Assembly: GCF_902686445.1 (NCBI RefSeq)
Contig: NW_025920105.1
Location: 1,253,120 to 1,317,119, forward strand
Source of the DNA: Sciurus carolinensis
Lineage: Eukaryota > Chordata > Mammalia > Rodentia > Sciuridae
Reading direction: 5' to 3'
DNA: 64,000 nucleotides
The notes beneath the pieces are model-generated. The model ran no database searches, was not told the origin of the DNA, and was given only the letters and a program-made list of their open reading frames with translations. Made by a program: the position numbers and the translations under genes. Below are positions 45,691 to 57,474 of the stretch, in pieces (position 1 is the first letter of the stretch; each line of letters opens with the position of its first letter).

Positions 45691-45950
45691 GCAATATGTT
45701 GTTCCAGGCCCTTCTAGCTTTTAGAGTCTGTTGAGAAGTCTGCTGCTATCCGTATTGATTTCCCCCTATATGTAATCTGATGCTTTTCTTTCATGGTCTT
45801 CAAAATCCTATCTTTATTTTGAATGTTAGGCATTTTCATTATACTGTGCCTTGGTGTGGAGCTGTTGTGATTTTGTGCATTTAGTGTTCTGTAAGCCTCT
45901 TGTATTTGATTTTCCACTTCATTCTTCAGGTTTTGGAAATTTTCTGATAT
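45691..45950 (-). pseudogene. LINE-1 ORF1 C-terminal fragment
   Basis: Minus strand reads TPRHSIMKMPNIQNKDRILK then EKHQITYRGKSIRIAADFST, the C-terminal RNA-binding half of ORF1p. ORF1p is the trimeric RNA-binding protein of the LINE-1 particle. I could not find the coiled coil or the N-terminus upstream (45951-46440), so ORF1 appears truncated or replaced there. Confidence 0.8.
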
Positions 45951-46440
45951 TATTTAATTGAGTAGGTTGTTCATAGGGATTAGAGTGGCCCTATAGGTTT
46001 CCAAAACCTTTTCTTTAAGGGGAGATCAGTATTAGCAGTGCCCAATTCAGAAAGTATGCAATCCTAGACCAAATAACCTCTATAAGGACAATAACAATAT
46101 TGTCATAATAATCAGAATGAGTTCAAATATTATCTTCAGTAAAACAAACAGATTTGCAATAAGGTCTGCAATTTCTAATGGAGGACAAAGAGGATGCAGA
46201 GGGATGTAGAATGTGGTTGTTAATGGGATAAGAAAAGAATATACAGAAGTTCTAGATAATAGAAAGTGTGAGAGTGTAATCAAAAGAAATTGAATATTAG
46301 CATGCTAAAAAAGTGAGAAAGAGACTCTGAGGGAACAGGTAAACAAAAGGAAAAGAGAGCAAGAAAAGTAAAGAAATAAAAACTTAAATGTTTTCAATAA
46401 GGAGAAAAAAGAAAATGTATAGTATAACAGTCATATAATA
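45951..46440. other. A-rich segment of unclear origin inside the LINE-1
   Basis: A-rich on the plus strand, opposite to what a minus-strand ORF1 would give. It occupies the place of the ORF1 N-terminus. Either a subfamily-specific region or a foreign insertion. Confidence 0.45.
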
Positions 46441-47314
46441 ATGAAACCTCCCAGTGTTCAGTATCCTGATGCATGAGAGGTACCTGACAATGAGCTTCAA
46501 GCCTCCAGCAGGCATCTCAGGATGGGATTTGCCCCACCTAAAGATCAGAGCTACGGTTTCCAAGATTATCCAAGATGGCTGCTCTGGCTTTGAAATGTGT
46601 TGGCACATGGAGAGCTGCAGCTCAGGGTGTGGACGTGGTCAGCTGGAGGTCCTGGAGGCGGGATGCGGGTGGTCAGGCAGGGGTCCTGGAGGTTGGGTGT
46701 GTTTGGTTTGTGGGATCCCAGAGGCCGGGTGCAATCAGTTGGTCTGTGGTCCTGGTGACAGGGCACAGTCCATTGGTCTGGGGATCCTGGCGGCAGGGAG
46801 CAGTCAATGTGAAGGCCCTGGAGGCAGGGAGTGATCAGTCAGACTGAGGTATCCTGGAGACAGGGCTCAGTCAGTCTGACCAGTCAGTCAGTCTCAAAAT
46901 GGCGACAGCCACGTGTAATCAAACCTGCAGGTCCTGTAACAGTGAACTTCCAGACAACAGTAGGCAGCTGGTTCTCCACTGGCAGTGGGTGATCAGTTTG
47001 CTGACTGTTGTCGGATGATCAGGAGGTGAACCTCGTGTGTTGGGTGATGGATAGGTGTAAGGCAGGTGATAGACAGGTGAGAGGCAGACAAATGGCAGAT
47101 GATAGATGCCAGACAGTGAGCAATCTGCACTCAAAAAATGCATCGATATGCTGGCAGACTACAGGTCATCACAGCAGACAAATGGGGTAAGCAGCAGAGG
47201 ATTGATAAGCAGCAAAAACTGCCTCACTGAGAAACAGATATCCTCTGCTTGAAACTGGAGTTACAGAGTGACAAGGAATGCAGCCTCCCTCTAGTCCGCC
47301 ATCTTGGATCTCCC
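46441..47314 (-). promoter_or_regulatory. LINE-1 5' UTR with internal repeats
   Basis: Minus strand begins GGGAGATCCAAGATGGCGGA, the classic LINE-1 start with a YY1-type AAGATGGC site. Further in, 46640-46880 is GC-rich and made of degenerate units of about 35-42 bp around ggtcctggaggcaggg. A second aagatggc lies at about 46570. Acts as an internal promoter in intact elements. Confidence 0.75.
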
Positions 47315-47328
47315 TTTTCTAGTGTTTT

Positions 47329-47635
47329 GAACATAAAGGGGTTGTGTATTTTCTCAAGAGCTTTTTCTTCATCTATTGACATAATTTTGTAATTCTTGAT
47401 TTTAAGTCTGTTGTTGTGATGGATGATATTTATTGATTTCCATATGTTGAACAATCTTTGCATCTCTGGGCTGAACCCCACTTGATCATTATGCACTATG
47501 TTTTGAATATGATTTTTTATGTGATTTTCCAGTGTTTTATTAAGGGTTTTGCATTTATATTAATGAAGGATTTTGATCTGATGTTTTGTTTCTTTGATGT
47601 GTTTTTGTCTGGTTTTGGTATTAGGGAGTGTGCAG
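47329..47635 (-). mobile_element. Old LINE-1, 5' remainder
   Basis: Continues the RT region of the old LINE-1 after the target duplication (aacataaaggggttgtgtat ... gggctgaaccccacttgatc). Ends near 47635. Confidence 0.82.
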
Positions 47636-49764
47636 GAATGTATTTTCCATGTCTGTAAAAAGACATTATTTATATGGTTGTTCCACTGAAGGTATCACCA
47701 CAAGCCATATAGGAAAAGATAATATTTATTAATACATATAAAGAAAAAAATTTGAAAAGACATATAAAGTATATACAAAAGGAAAACACAGGTAGCATAC
47801 CAACTCAGCACCAGAGAAATGCCATGGGCATTTCGCAGCATACATAAGAAAAGAAAGCAGTCTTTTCACCTTTGAGTTCTTCTCATCTTTCTTAAATACA
47901 CTGGAGTAAACATATAAAGTTATTGTCTGGAGCCACTGGGCTCAGTGTCATCAGTAATGTTTGGTCTCCAGACATAGATCTGGCCAGGAGCCAGGCCTTG
48001 AGAGCAGAAACCAAATGTCTTTAAGTTTTTAATATTCTTGGACAGAGAGCTTATCTGTTCTTGAACAGGGGCACTGCTAGACCACTTAGTTTCTCATGCA
48101 AATTGTTTACTCCTTGTCCTGGTTTCACTTTTTGAAAGCATTCTTAAACAAGACTCCATTTTTCTCTACAGGGAGATACAAGCTCCATGGTATGAGTTTG
48201 GAAGGGTTCAGGAGGCTTGTTTTGATGGAGAAACAGAGATAATAATATAGTGCTGTGTTAAATGCACTTTCAGGTGTAATGCTTAGGTCTCATTCCATGG
48301 CAATTGACTGCAGACAGGAATAATGGGACTTATTGGACAATCCCAGGAGGCACACCTAGACCATCTTTTCCCCTGTGAATCAGTCAGCAAGTTTATGAGG
48401 CTCATTCATCATATAAAACATACTGTGAGGTATTTTGGGGATGTGGAAAAGGAAGCCAACACCATTTCTTTAAGAGAAAGATGCAATCCTTTCACTGTTG
48501 AACTGAATTCCTGTTACATCCAAATTCTTCAGATGAGCTTTCAGGGCCATAAAAAATATAATATCATCTCAGGCAATAGGAGGCATGTCCCAAAGTATTG
48601 TTCTCTCTGTTGGCCAGGCAGAGACAGGGTACAACTGTGGTCCTAACTTTAGCTAGACTCAACAGGACAAAACTCACATCCTAGTTGTAAAATTAAACTT
48701 TCTGGGTCATGCAGAAAACCTGTGGATATCTTTCTTGATAAGTTGAGCCACAAGACACAACTCAAAAATGTGGTCCCCAGAGCACCCTGAGGCCTGGTGG
48801 ACTCAACTTGCAGGAAAAGCCAAAGATCAGTAGGAGGTAGAAGTAGAAATGATTGAGAACATATGCAGCCTGCATGGTCACAACCAGCAGGGTTCCTGAA
48901 GGACCCCAAGAAATAGGGATGACCCCAGATTGTAACTTGTAGGCTTACCTTGTATAACTTATCCTTAAAGTGTGACATCAAACAGATCACTGAGAAACCT
49001 GCCTAGGATCCTTGAGTACCAGCACACAGTGTACTGTTTCTGGTCATGCCCAAGGAATCTGGAGCAGGCCCAACCTGAAGAATCTATCACATCTGTCAGG
49101 TGGAGTCTTGAGAAAGTTTCCAATTCACATCAATTTAGGGAAGATTCCAGACTTCACTCAGTACAAAGATAAATAATTTTTTGAAGATTTTTGAGATTTG
49201 TGCAGAAGATAAGAGTCTTCCAAGCAAAAGAATGATGACTAACATAGCAAATGTGAAGTCTATTTCAGGATTTTGAGTTGTCTCAATTCCTCTACTTCAA
49301 CTGATAAAGTACACTTATTAGATGACTGAAAGGTCACAAGGTTCAAAAATTATTTTACTTTTGTTTGATGTTTTATAAAGGGTAAAATGTGCTTATGTTC
49401 CTTCTCTTATGGAGTCTTAACAGCAGCTATGGAAGTTTGGTTCATGATTTCCCCTTTATAAATATGGCCAGGTGGTTAATACATGGGGGTTAGTGAGAAC
49501 TTCCATTTGTGGCTGCTAATTTCCAGCTCAGAGCATCTTCCTACACTGCAGAACCTGTTTCAGAGCTAAAGTCTGTGGCTTCTCCAGTTCCAAGGCACCC
49601 AAAGCCAAGTTCAGCCATCACTTATCACTCAGCAAGGAGTGTTACACCTAAAGGTGAAAGAGATGACATGATCAACCAGGAATGAGTGATATAATCAAGC
49701 AAGGAGTTAAATGACTATAGGTAAAGGTGGGGAACATTATAAACCTCTTCTCAATAGGTCAGCA
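47636..49764. other. Unassigned sequence
   Basis: No gene recognised. 47690-48300 has the look of an old LTR on the minus strand (tttattaata poly(A)-like, mixed base composition) but I could not find matching ends. Frames at 48323-48646 (plus) and 48649-48990 (minus) have no domain. Confidence 0.4.
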
Positions 49765-50151
49765 GAAATTATGACTGCAGTATCCCCTTCAAAACTCTTA
49801 AGAAATTTGGTTGTTGATGTGACAGTATGTACAGATGGGGCCTTTGAGATGTGGCTGCATTATGAGGATTCAGTTCACATGAATCAACTAACATCATTAT
49901 GGTGAGAATGATTTGATTATCTTGAGAGTGGGTCCTTATAAAGCAATTCCTGTGCCTCCCACTTACTCTTTTCATTGCATTTTTTGTCCTGCTGTAGGGC
50001 TAAACAGGCTGAATTTCCTCAACATTTTCTGGTCCCTGGACCTTGACCTTACCATCCCCTGGATCTCTGAGCTAAGAAAACCTCTATTCTTCATAAACTA
50101 CCTGGTCTGTCTCTGAAATTTAGGCATAGCAACATAAAACAGACTAAGGCA
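49765..50151 (+). mobile_element. MaLR LTR (MLT1/MST-like)
   Basis: Contains gtgacagtatgtacagatgg, ggcctttgagatgtggctgc and ends with catagcaacataaaacagac, the MaLR LTR order on the plus strand. Confidence 0.75.
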
Positions 50152-51053
50152 ATAGCTAAAGGAACAAATTCCCTCACACTTCATGTCACAGGAGCCTGAG
50201 TTGCAGGGGGATTATTCAGTGGTAAGTGGTACTCTACTAAGATGAGCTCCCCAAACAGAGCAGAATGATACACAGAAGAACAAGAACTGCCACAATGAAC
50301 AAAGAGCTGAGATCACCCGATCTTCCCTCTCCCTGGCATGCACATCTTTTCTAACAAATTTAATTCATCACCAATCTAGGTGCTGCCAGGAAGAGTTTCA
50401 CAGGTGTAATTAAGATTCAAGCACAGCTGACTCTGAGGAAGAGGACTATCACACTGAGCCTGGCCTATTCATCTACACCTTTAGAGGAAACTGGGCTCTT
50501 TTAGGCAAAAATGATTCCAAGTGTGAAGGGAGTAAATGCTCTGAAGATGGAGGAGGTCACATGTATTGAGAAAACTGGGTGACTTCCAGGAACAAAGGGC
50601 AGCCCCTGACTGAAAATCAGGAGACACGGTGTACCGAGCATAGATGACTCTTGCCAGGTTCAGGCAGGCTGCCTGCACACATGTGTGAGTGGAGAATCCT
50701 ATTATTCCACATCCACAATTTGGGCTTACAGACCAAAAGCCAGCACCCTTACCCCTCAGTCTTCTCAGGGAACTGGTTTCAGGACCCACTTCAGTTACCA
50801 GAATTCACAAATGTTCAAGTTGCCTACATAAAGGGACATAGAATTTGCATAATACATATATACTTTCTTTTATATTTTAAACCATCTCTGAATAACTTGT
50901 ATTAGCTAATATAATTTAAATCATATGCAATTTGTTTTTATGCTTATGGGATACTGCAAGAAAAAAGTGAGTATGTGTGTAGCAGATAGGCAATTTTTTC
51001 ACATATTTTTATCCCGTAGTTGGTTGGTTGGTTGAATCACTAAATGCACAACC
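50152..51053. other. Unassigned sequence
   Basis: No gene or named repeat recognised. Confidence 0.45.
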
Positions 51054-51215
51054 CCATGCTAGGCATGGTGACACATGCCTGTAATCCCAGTGGATTGGGA
51101 ATCTGATGCAAGAGGATTGCAAATTCAAATCCAGTCTCAGCAACTTAGTGAAGCCCTAAGAAACTCTGTGAAATTTTGTCTCTATAAAAATAAAGAGAAA
51201 AGAAAAACACAACCC
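51054..51215 (+). mobile_element. B1-type (7SL-derived) SINE
   Basis: ggcatggtgacacatgcctg, taatcccagtggattgggaa and cagtctcagcaacttagtga follow the B1 order, then an A-rich tail. Confidence 0.88.
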
Positions 51216-51630
51216 CAGATATAAAGTCTGATATGAATATGCCATTTAAAGTCACCAAATGTTGACAATTTTTATACAGCAACAGTACATGAATAAAACT
51301 GCCACTACTCAGTGCTCCCCTTTTGACAGGCAGATGCAAATTCAGGTAATTCAACTGCCCTTCACAACCCTGTGAAATGCATATTCTGATTATACCCAGT
51401 ACACTGTGAGGAAGCAAGAGAGGCCAGTCCTTAGTCATGTCTACTAATGATTAGTGGTCACTAGAATTCTGAGAGGTGCCAGACTCCCTCTCTAGGTCCA
51501 GGGGAAATTTTCCAACAGTTTATTTTTGTTCATAATTAGTCCAAGGGTTCCCTTCCTTCCATCTGTGCCATCAACACTGACCTTGAAAGCAAACAGGAAG
51601 ACAGGGAAAGAGGTGTACTTTGTTTTTTAA
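51216..51630. other. Unassigned sequence
   Basis: Nothing recognised. Confidence 0.5.
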
Positions 51631-51975
51631 CTAGGACTGCCAAAAGAAACTACCACACTCTGGCCATTTAAACAATGGAAATTATTTTCTCACTGTTCTG
51701 GAGACTGGAAGTCCAAAGTCAAAAAGTTAGCTGGGTGGGTTCCTTGTGAGACCCCTCACTGACTTGCACACAGTCACTTACTGCTTCTCCCTATGTCTTC
51801 TTGTGATCATATGTCTGTACATGTCTGTGTCAAGACTTTGTCCTGTTACAAGGACACCTGTCATATTGCATTAGTGTCCAATCATATAACCTCATTTAGC
51901 ATAAATTACCTCTTTAAAGGCCTCATTTCCAATGCAGTCATGTTTTGCAATCCTAAATGTTAGTAATTCAACATA
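51631..51975 (-). mobile_element. MaLR LTR (MST-like)
   Basis: Plus strand reads taggactgccaaaagaaact, cactgttctggagactggaa, ctcatttccaatgcagtcat: the complement of an MST/MLT1 LTR. Confidence 0.75.
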
Positions 51976-52110
51976 TGATTTTTTAATATTTTATTTTTAG
52001 ATAGGGCCTTACAAAGTTGCTTAGGCTGGTTTTGAACTTGTTATCCTCCTGCCTTACCCTCCCAAGCCACTGGGATTACTGTCACATGTCACTGCTCCTG
52101 ACTCAACATA
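51976..52110 (-). mobile_element. B1-type SINE
   Basis: Plus strand: ttgcttaggctggttttgaa, cctcctgccttaccctccca, actgggattactgtcacatg. Complement of B1. Confidence 0.82.
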
Positions 52111-52649
52111 ATTAATTTTAAGAGCACAAAATCCAGCCCACAATAGACACCAAGTTCAAATTTAAAGATTTGAACAAATTTGTGAGAGTCTAAGTGAAAA
52201 TACCCCTCAAGGTTTCCACCAAGACTTCATAAACTAAAACCCAGTAGAGTCACAGCCTCCCAATTCCACTGACACTCTCTCCCCAATCCATCACCACATG
52301 TACCCAGCACCACAATGCTGGTCACCATTACCTGCCCTGAACTCCAAGCAATGACAAGTGCCCCACAAAGTACCAAGTACCACATCAAAATCAGTTTATC
52401 CCAGCAGAGTTCACAAGAACAATATTTAGCAGTTCAAGGAAGACCAAGGGTTAATATGAAGAAAATTATAAGGTTTAATTAACATTCATTGAATCTAATC
52501 AAACAATAATACTATGATTCTTCATAGTTTTCTCTTTCTACATGAATGTACCCAAACTCTAAAGGAAAAACATTATTGGGCAGGGGAGGGAATGTGCAGT
52601 GTGGTTAATGGCAACAGGGGCAAAAAGGAGAAAGTATAAATTATGATCC
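52111..52649. other. Unassigned sequence
   Basis: Nothing recognised. Confidence 0.5.
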
Positions 52650-53610
52650 AGCAGACTGTCCCCAGTGCTTCAAGAACAGGGATCATCTCACAGAAGGTGA
52701 AGAAGGAAGGAAAGAAACACAAAAAGGGAAAGGGGAGACACAGCATATTCTTGGGAAAAACTTCAAGCATGGAGGCAGAGGAATTGTTAATTTGGCCTGA
52801 TTCTTGTGCCACAGTATCTCTGTAAAAGTGTTTTACCATCCTTCCAAAAATTTTCCAGGTGAAGTCTGGGTGCTGGTGTGAAGGCAAATGCCCCTCCTGG
52901 AATATCAGGCAAGATTTCTCCAATTAAGAAAGTCCTCTTTCCTCCTTCTCCATCCCAAGCATGCACAATAAGTCATTAAGCAGTTGACATGCATGAACAC
53001 ATACTCTCACACACACAAACTAACATGCAAGGCCACTGGAATTCACTGCCACATGCTGGAGCTGGTGACCTTAAAAGGTCTCATGCCACTTGCAAGAAAA
53101 ACCTGTTGACTTGTGATCCCATATATTCCAAAGTGGTCTCTGTCATGCTTCATTTCCCCTTCCAAGTTGCCATCAGAGAAAATATAAGCTCCAGTGAAAT
53201 GCAATGTCATTCATAGCCAGTCCACTGCCCTATTCTCTCTACCTGTGAAGTATATCCTTGTCCCAAATATCCTGAGCCTGCTCCAGACATCTCCTTGTGA
53301 CAGTTTGAGGATCAAAAGATAGACTGTTGATGGGCATCTGCATTCTCTGTTTTGCTAAAACAAAGTATCCTGCTGCTCTGCAGTCACCCAGAAGTCTGCT
53401 TAGTATCCACAAAGCATATAATTTAGAATACCAAAAACACAGGCCCTGGCCTGGATGGGCCAGAGAGCAGACTTGCTCGGAGCACCAGCAGAGTTATACT
53501 TTTCTTCCTTTCTGTGGAAGAAAAGTGCTTCTATTAACCATTCCTTTTACTGTTAGTACTGTTTCTTTGACATTGGGCCTTTCTGAGACTGAAGGGCATG
53601 CCCTCCTTAG

Positions 53611-53611
<1 letters not shown>

Positions 53612-53653
<42 letters not shown>
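53612..53653. repeat. (TG)n microsatellite in copy B
   Basis: Twenty-one TG units, at the same relative place as 16609-16663. Confidence 0.97.
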
Positions 53654-53655
<2 letters not shown>

Positions 53656-53850
53656 GGGGTGGGTACTGGGAATAATCCCAGGAGCATTCTCCAAAAGATG
53701 TACAACTGAACCAGATCCCTAGGCCATTTAAAATTTTATTTTAAGGCAAGTCACTAAATTGTCCAGTCTGTCTTCAAATTTGCAACCTTTCTGTCTCAAT
53801 TCCTTAAGTCACTTTGATTACAGGCATGTACCACTGTACCCAGGGCACAC
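53654..53850 (-). mobile_element. Composite ID/B1 SINE in copy B
   Basis: Counterpart of 16664-16862 (tactgggaataatcccagga ... gattacaggcatgtaccact). Confidence 0.75.
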
Positions 53851-55590
53851 TTTCTTGGGAATAGCAATTCCTAGAATAGTCAGCTATCTCCCCAGGATGT
53901 TAACCTTACCCAAACTAACTGATCCAGTTCTCACACTACCAATCCCCTCCTACTTGGGCTCCCACTCTCTTAGGCCACTATCTACCTGCTCTAATCATAC
54001 TATGTCTAATTACCAGAGAACCAGGAAGGGCCCTTGTTTCCAAGAGCTCACTGAAATTATTGAAGCATAGTAGTCCTAAACCTGTATATGTTGCCCCATC
54101 TTCTCTTTCTACACAAATAAAATAAAACCTTACTCCCATATTCTTCCTCACCTTCCATACCCTCTGCCTTCTGACCAACCTTAGTGTTTCCCACGTGGCT
54201 CTGCACAACCATTTTTAGGAAACTGTAGTAGTCTTTGCCTGTCAAATTTGTTTCTGAGTCTCACCATACCACAAATAAGTCCATGTTACAGTTGCAAATA
54301 TGCTGAACATGCAAAACTTCACAAAAGGGCCAGGGTAATGGCACGCATGACCTGCACCTCTGGCCCTGGATCATGGGGGTGCAACCAGTCCTGTGCTTTC
54401 TATTAGGCCCTTCCCACCTTAATGTGGAAGGCCTGCCAGAGGTGGGAAGGGAAGAAGACTACTGCACTTGGGAGGCAGAAAATGTGCATGCACTATTGCT
54501 CTTGCACACACTCTCTTCTGTCATGGTTGCAAACTTGGTCACAGAAGAGGCACAGGAGCAGAAGAAAACCCTCAATAGTCAGGAGTAGAGTCTAACTTGA
54601 ACCCAAGATTCAAATGCTAGTTCTCTCCCCACTTGTTCAGTTACCTTCCCAGTGAACATATTGAAGTACAAAACAGATAGGTCTTTTACTTTCTTGGGTA
54701 TTTTTATAATCAGATTAGACTTTCTATGAGAAGAAAATAGCCTGTTGATGTTTTGAACTCTTCTCTTTCTGATTGGTGTTAGGGCCTGTGACCAGAACTC
54801 TGCCAACCCCCAGGACTCAGGGTTGTGAGAAAATGTCAGCTTACCCTGCATGGGATGAAGGACCTGTAAAATTCTAAAGCATTTTCCTGCTTTAATGCCA
54901 TGATCATTTCTCCTGTAGTCAATGGCCTGCCTGCATATCACTTCCTAGACACCACCATAAAATTGGCCTAAGCACACTGACACTTCAGGGACTCTGATGC
55001 AACCCAGAGAAGCCAGGAGGCCGGCTGTGGAGAGTCCCGCGATGCCATCTAGTGGTCACGAGGGGCAATGGCGGGGATCTGCACATCACGACCCAGGATC
55101 TTCAATATAAAAAAACATGGTCCTCCCAAAGGTGGTCACAGCGCAAAGACTCAGCTTTCAGAACTTCTTAAATAATAGATTGGCTATGGCTTCCACCTCT
55201 GGAAGAGAAATGAAGGTCAAAACATTTACAGGGTTTTGACATTAAGCTTGGGTGTGGAGGAGGGACTTAAAGGGGACATTGCAACAGAATTCCCTGGACT
55301 CCAGGGCATTAGGAAACCAGATGCCCAGCCTCTTGGATCTCAGGGTCTCTGTACCTGGGTGGTAACTGACCAATCTGGGATGCTTGTCTGCCTGAGGTGT
55401 CAGTGAGGCCATTGTAGAAAGGATTTTTCAAAGTGATGAAAAAATCGTATTGTTGGAGGAAAGATGAAAACAGGGCATAGGTGTTTATCCCCAAGTGTGC
55501 ATCTAGAGGGATTGTGAAAAGCACAATTTCTGAACCATCCTGAATCTGATACTGTAGCTCTGGGTGTGGTCTGAGGATCTGCATTGCTTT

Positions 55591-57474
55591 CAAGTTCTTT
55601 GGTGGAACTTATGTTGGTCTGGGGCCCACTCTTTAGGGCCCATACTCAACCATAATATGACTTAGGCTGGAATGTGTCTTCCTAAGTGATAGTGGACAGA
55701 GAGATGTGAGTGATGGGAACATGAGGTTAAGGAAATAATTCTATAAAGTGTGGGATTACTATGCTGGCCTCCACATTCTTTCTGTTCCAAGAAGCAAATA
55801 ACATGCATCCCTGCCTGGTCTATGTGGACAGGCTAGGTCCCAGTACTCATTAAATGACCTGTTATCAGCAGGAGCAATACAGGCCTGACATAATGTTAAT
55901 AAGAGGAACCCAAGTTTCTCTGAAGGGAGAGACTTTTGTGACTTTTTCCACAGACTAGATCCTGAAGGTCAGGAAGATAAAGATAATTCCTCCTAATCAT
56001 AAAACCTGTAAGCATTTGTGGTTAAGAATTTAATGAGAACTGCTTAGCATAGGCCAAAGTGACCTAGAGTTGTTATGGCAGTGGGGTCTTGACAGTCTAA
56101 AATCACACAACTGTCAGTCAATAATCAACCAGTGCTCTTGAGTAGGACTCTCTGGGAGCATCTCAGGGGTCCCCAAAAAAACTGGAGTGCAGGTGAGGCA
56201 CACTGTCTCTCCCTTCTCTGAGATGACCCACTGTTTCCCTTGAGAGTATCTCCTTTTTCTTTTCCTATCCCTTCAATAAACTCATGCCTATTACTCTGAG
56301 TATCAAGTCTGAAATCTTTCTGACTTGACTGCAGAAATCTAGATTTGAAGGGGGACATTTGTTTGACCTCAGTTTCCCAGAAGTCACAAGCCCTGTGTCA
56401 CTACACATTTAAAAATTCTCATGATCTGCACTGATCTTGCTCCAACTGCACTCTCAAGGTTTCTAGAGCCACAGTCTCCAGTTCTTTCAGGAAAAGCCAA
56501 AGGGAGGAAGCGTAAGATAGAGCTAATCACCAGGACTGTCTTTCTCTTAGTCACACTTCAGCAGTTGGGTCTACCAGGAGATAAAGTTAGACCTGGTTCT
56601 TGAGCAGCAAAGGCTCTTGGTCCTCATTGCAGCATCCAGATAGTCAATGAGACCAGGATGGTCATCATCCACAGTCTGTGAGTTCAGTTTTTAGATGTGT
56701 CCACAAGATAAATGTAAATTTCCATTTTCACCACTTTCAAAAACAGATTTACATGTGAGGTGTTTCACACTACAGATTTACCAACACAAATGGGAACACT
56801 GTGCTGCATGAACAGTATCATTTGATAAGAGCATCATTTCCAGCCTGGAAGTTCCAGCAAGTGGGGATGCCTGGTGCAATACGGCCACTGTCCATTTAGT
56901 CAATCAAAAGTGAGCAGTGATCTGATCTTCTCCCTTCCATCCTGTTTAGCCTAATCAAGCCACAACACTTTTGGCTAATCAAAAATAATCCTTGTTCTGA
57001 CACCCCAGCAACTGGAATCCATAACATGGCTATACCTCTTCTATTCACTCAAGTGCCTCAGTTAATGTGGTTCTTGGTATGCATTGTAGAACTAGTAAAA
57101 AATTATTTGCCTGTTACTGGGAACAAGTTTTTGGCTAAAATTTTATGCCTACTCTTAAACATCTATATGTAATATAGAAAAAAGAGATTCCAGAGTTGAT
57201 TTATACATTAGAAGCAATAGGCAGAGTGCCTACCTCCCATGGAAATGTTTTACTTTGAAATACAAAGAAAAATAAATAAATGCAATATGTCCTCGAATAT
57301 ATTCAACATTCATAGCAGCCCAGTGGCAAAATGTAACTTTTAACCTTCTTTTCATAATAAGGGACCAATGAAGGCAGAAGCAAATTGCTAGAACTCTGGA
57401 AAGCCATGCTCCCATATGTGGGCAGAATTAGGTCATTCTCAAGACTTGTATGGACTTAATATTTTCTCTCATAT
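55591..57474. other. Unassigned, with a possible old LTR
   Basis: 55940-56400 looks like a plus-strand retroviral LTR: ttcaataaactcatgcctat is typical of a gammaretroviral poly(A) region, followed by a U5-like segment. Ends were not established. The rest is unassigned. Confidence 0.35.

Larger units (their letters stand above)
31888..47314 (-). mobile_element. Near-full-length LINE-1 hosting two proviruses
   Basis: Minus strand, 5' end at 47314 (reading gggagatccaagatggcgga, a typical LINE-1 start) and 3' end at 31888. Without the proviruses and their target duplications the element is about 5.9 kb, the length of a complete LINE-1. Order on its coding strand: 5' UTR 47314-46441, A-rich segment of unclear origin on the plus strand 46440-45951, ORF1 C-terminus, inter-ORF region, ORF2 from 45386, 3' UTR 32130-31888. 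ORF2 has an in-frame stop, frameshifts and two proviral insertions, so the copy is dead. Confidence 0.9.
31874..47328. repeat. 14-bp target-site duplication of the younger LINE-1
   Basis: ttttctagtgtttt occurs at 31874-31887 and 47315-47328, directly bounding the younger LINE-1. Joining the flanks restores a continuous old LINE-1 reading. Confidence 0.9.
52650..55590. repeat. Old duplicon, copy B (partner at 15590-19721)
   Basis: Collinear with copy A through the TG microsatellite, composite SINE, AATAAA-containing block and a terminal block ending near 55590, without the LINE-1 insertion of copy A. Divergence is considerable, with many indels, so the duplication is not recent. Confidence 0.75.

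Noticed and set aside
46454..46847. Overlapping plus-strand Gly/Trp/Val-rich frames of 126 and 90 codons
   Set aside because: They are antisense to the LINE-1 5' UTR repeat units; open in two frames because of the repeat periodicity.
53494..53722. Open frames with Cys/Val or Thr/His runs on either strand
   Set aside because: They read through a TG microsatellite and a SINE; the matching frame in duplicon copy A is not preserved.
55940..56400. A complete gammaretroviral LTR
   Set aside because: A poly(A)-like region and U5-like sequence are visible, but neither end nor a target duplication could be fixed, so it is reported only as a possibility.
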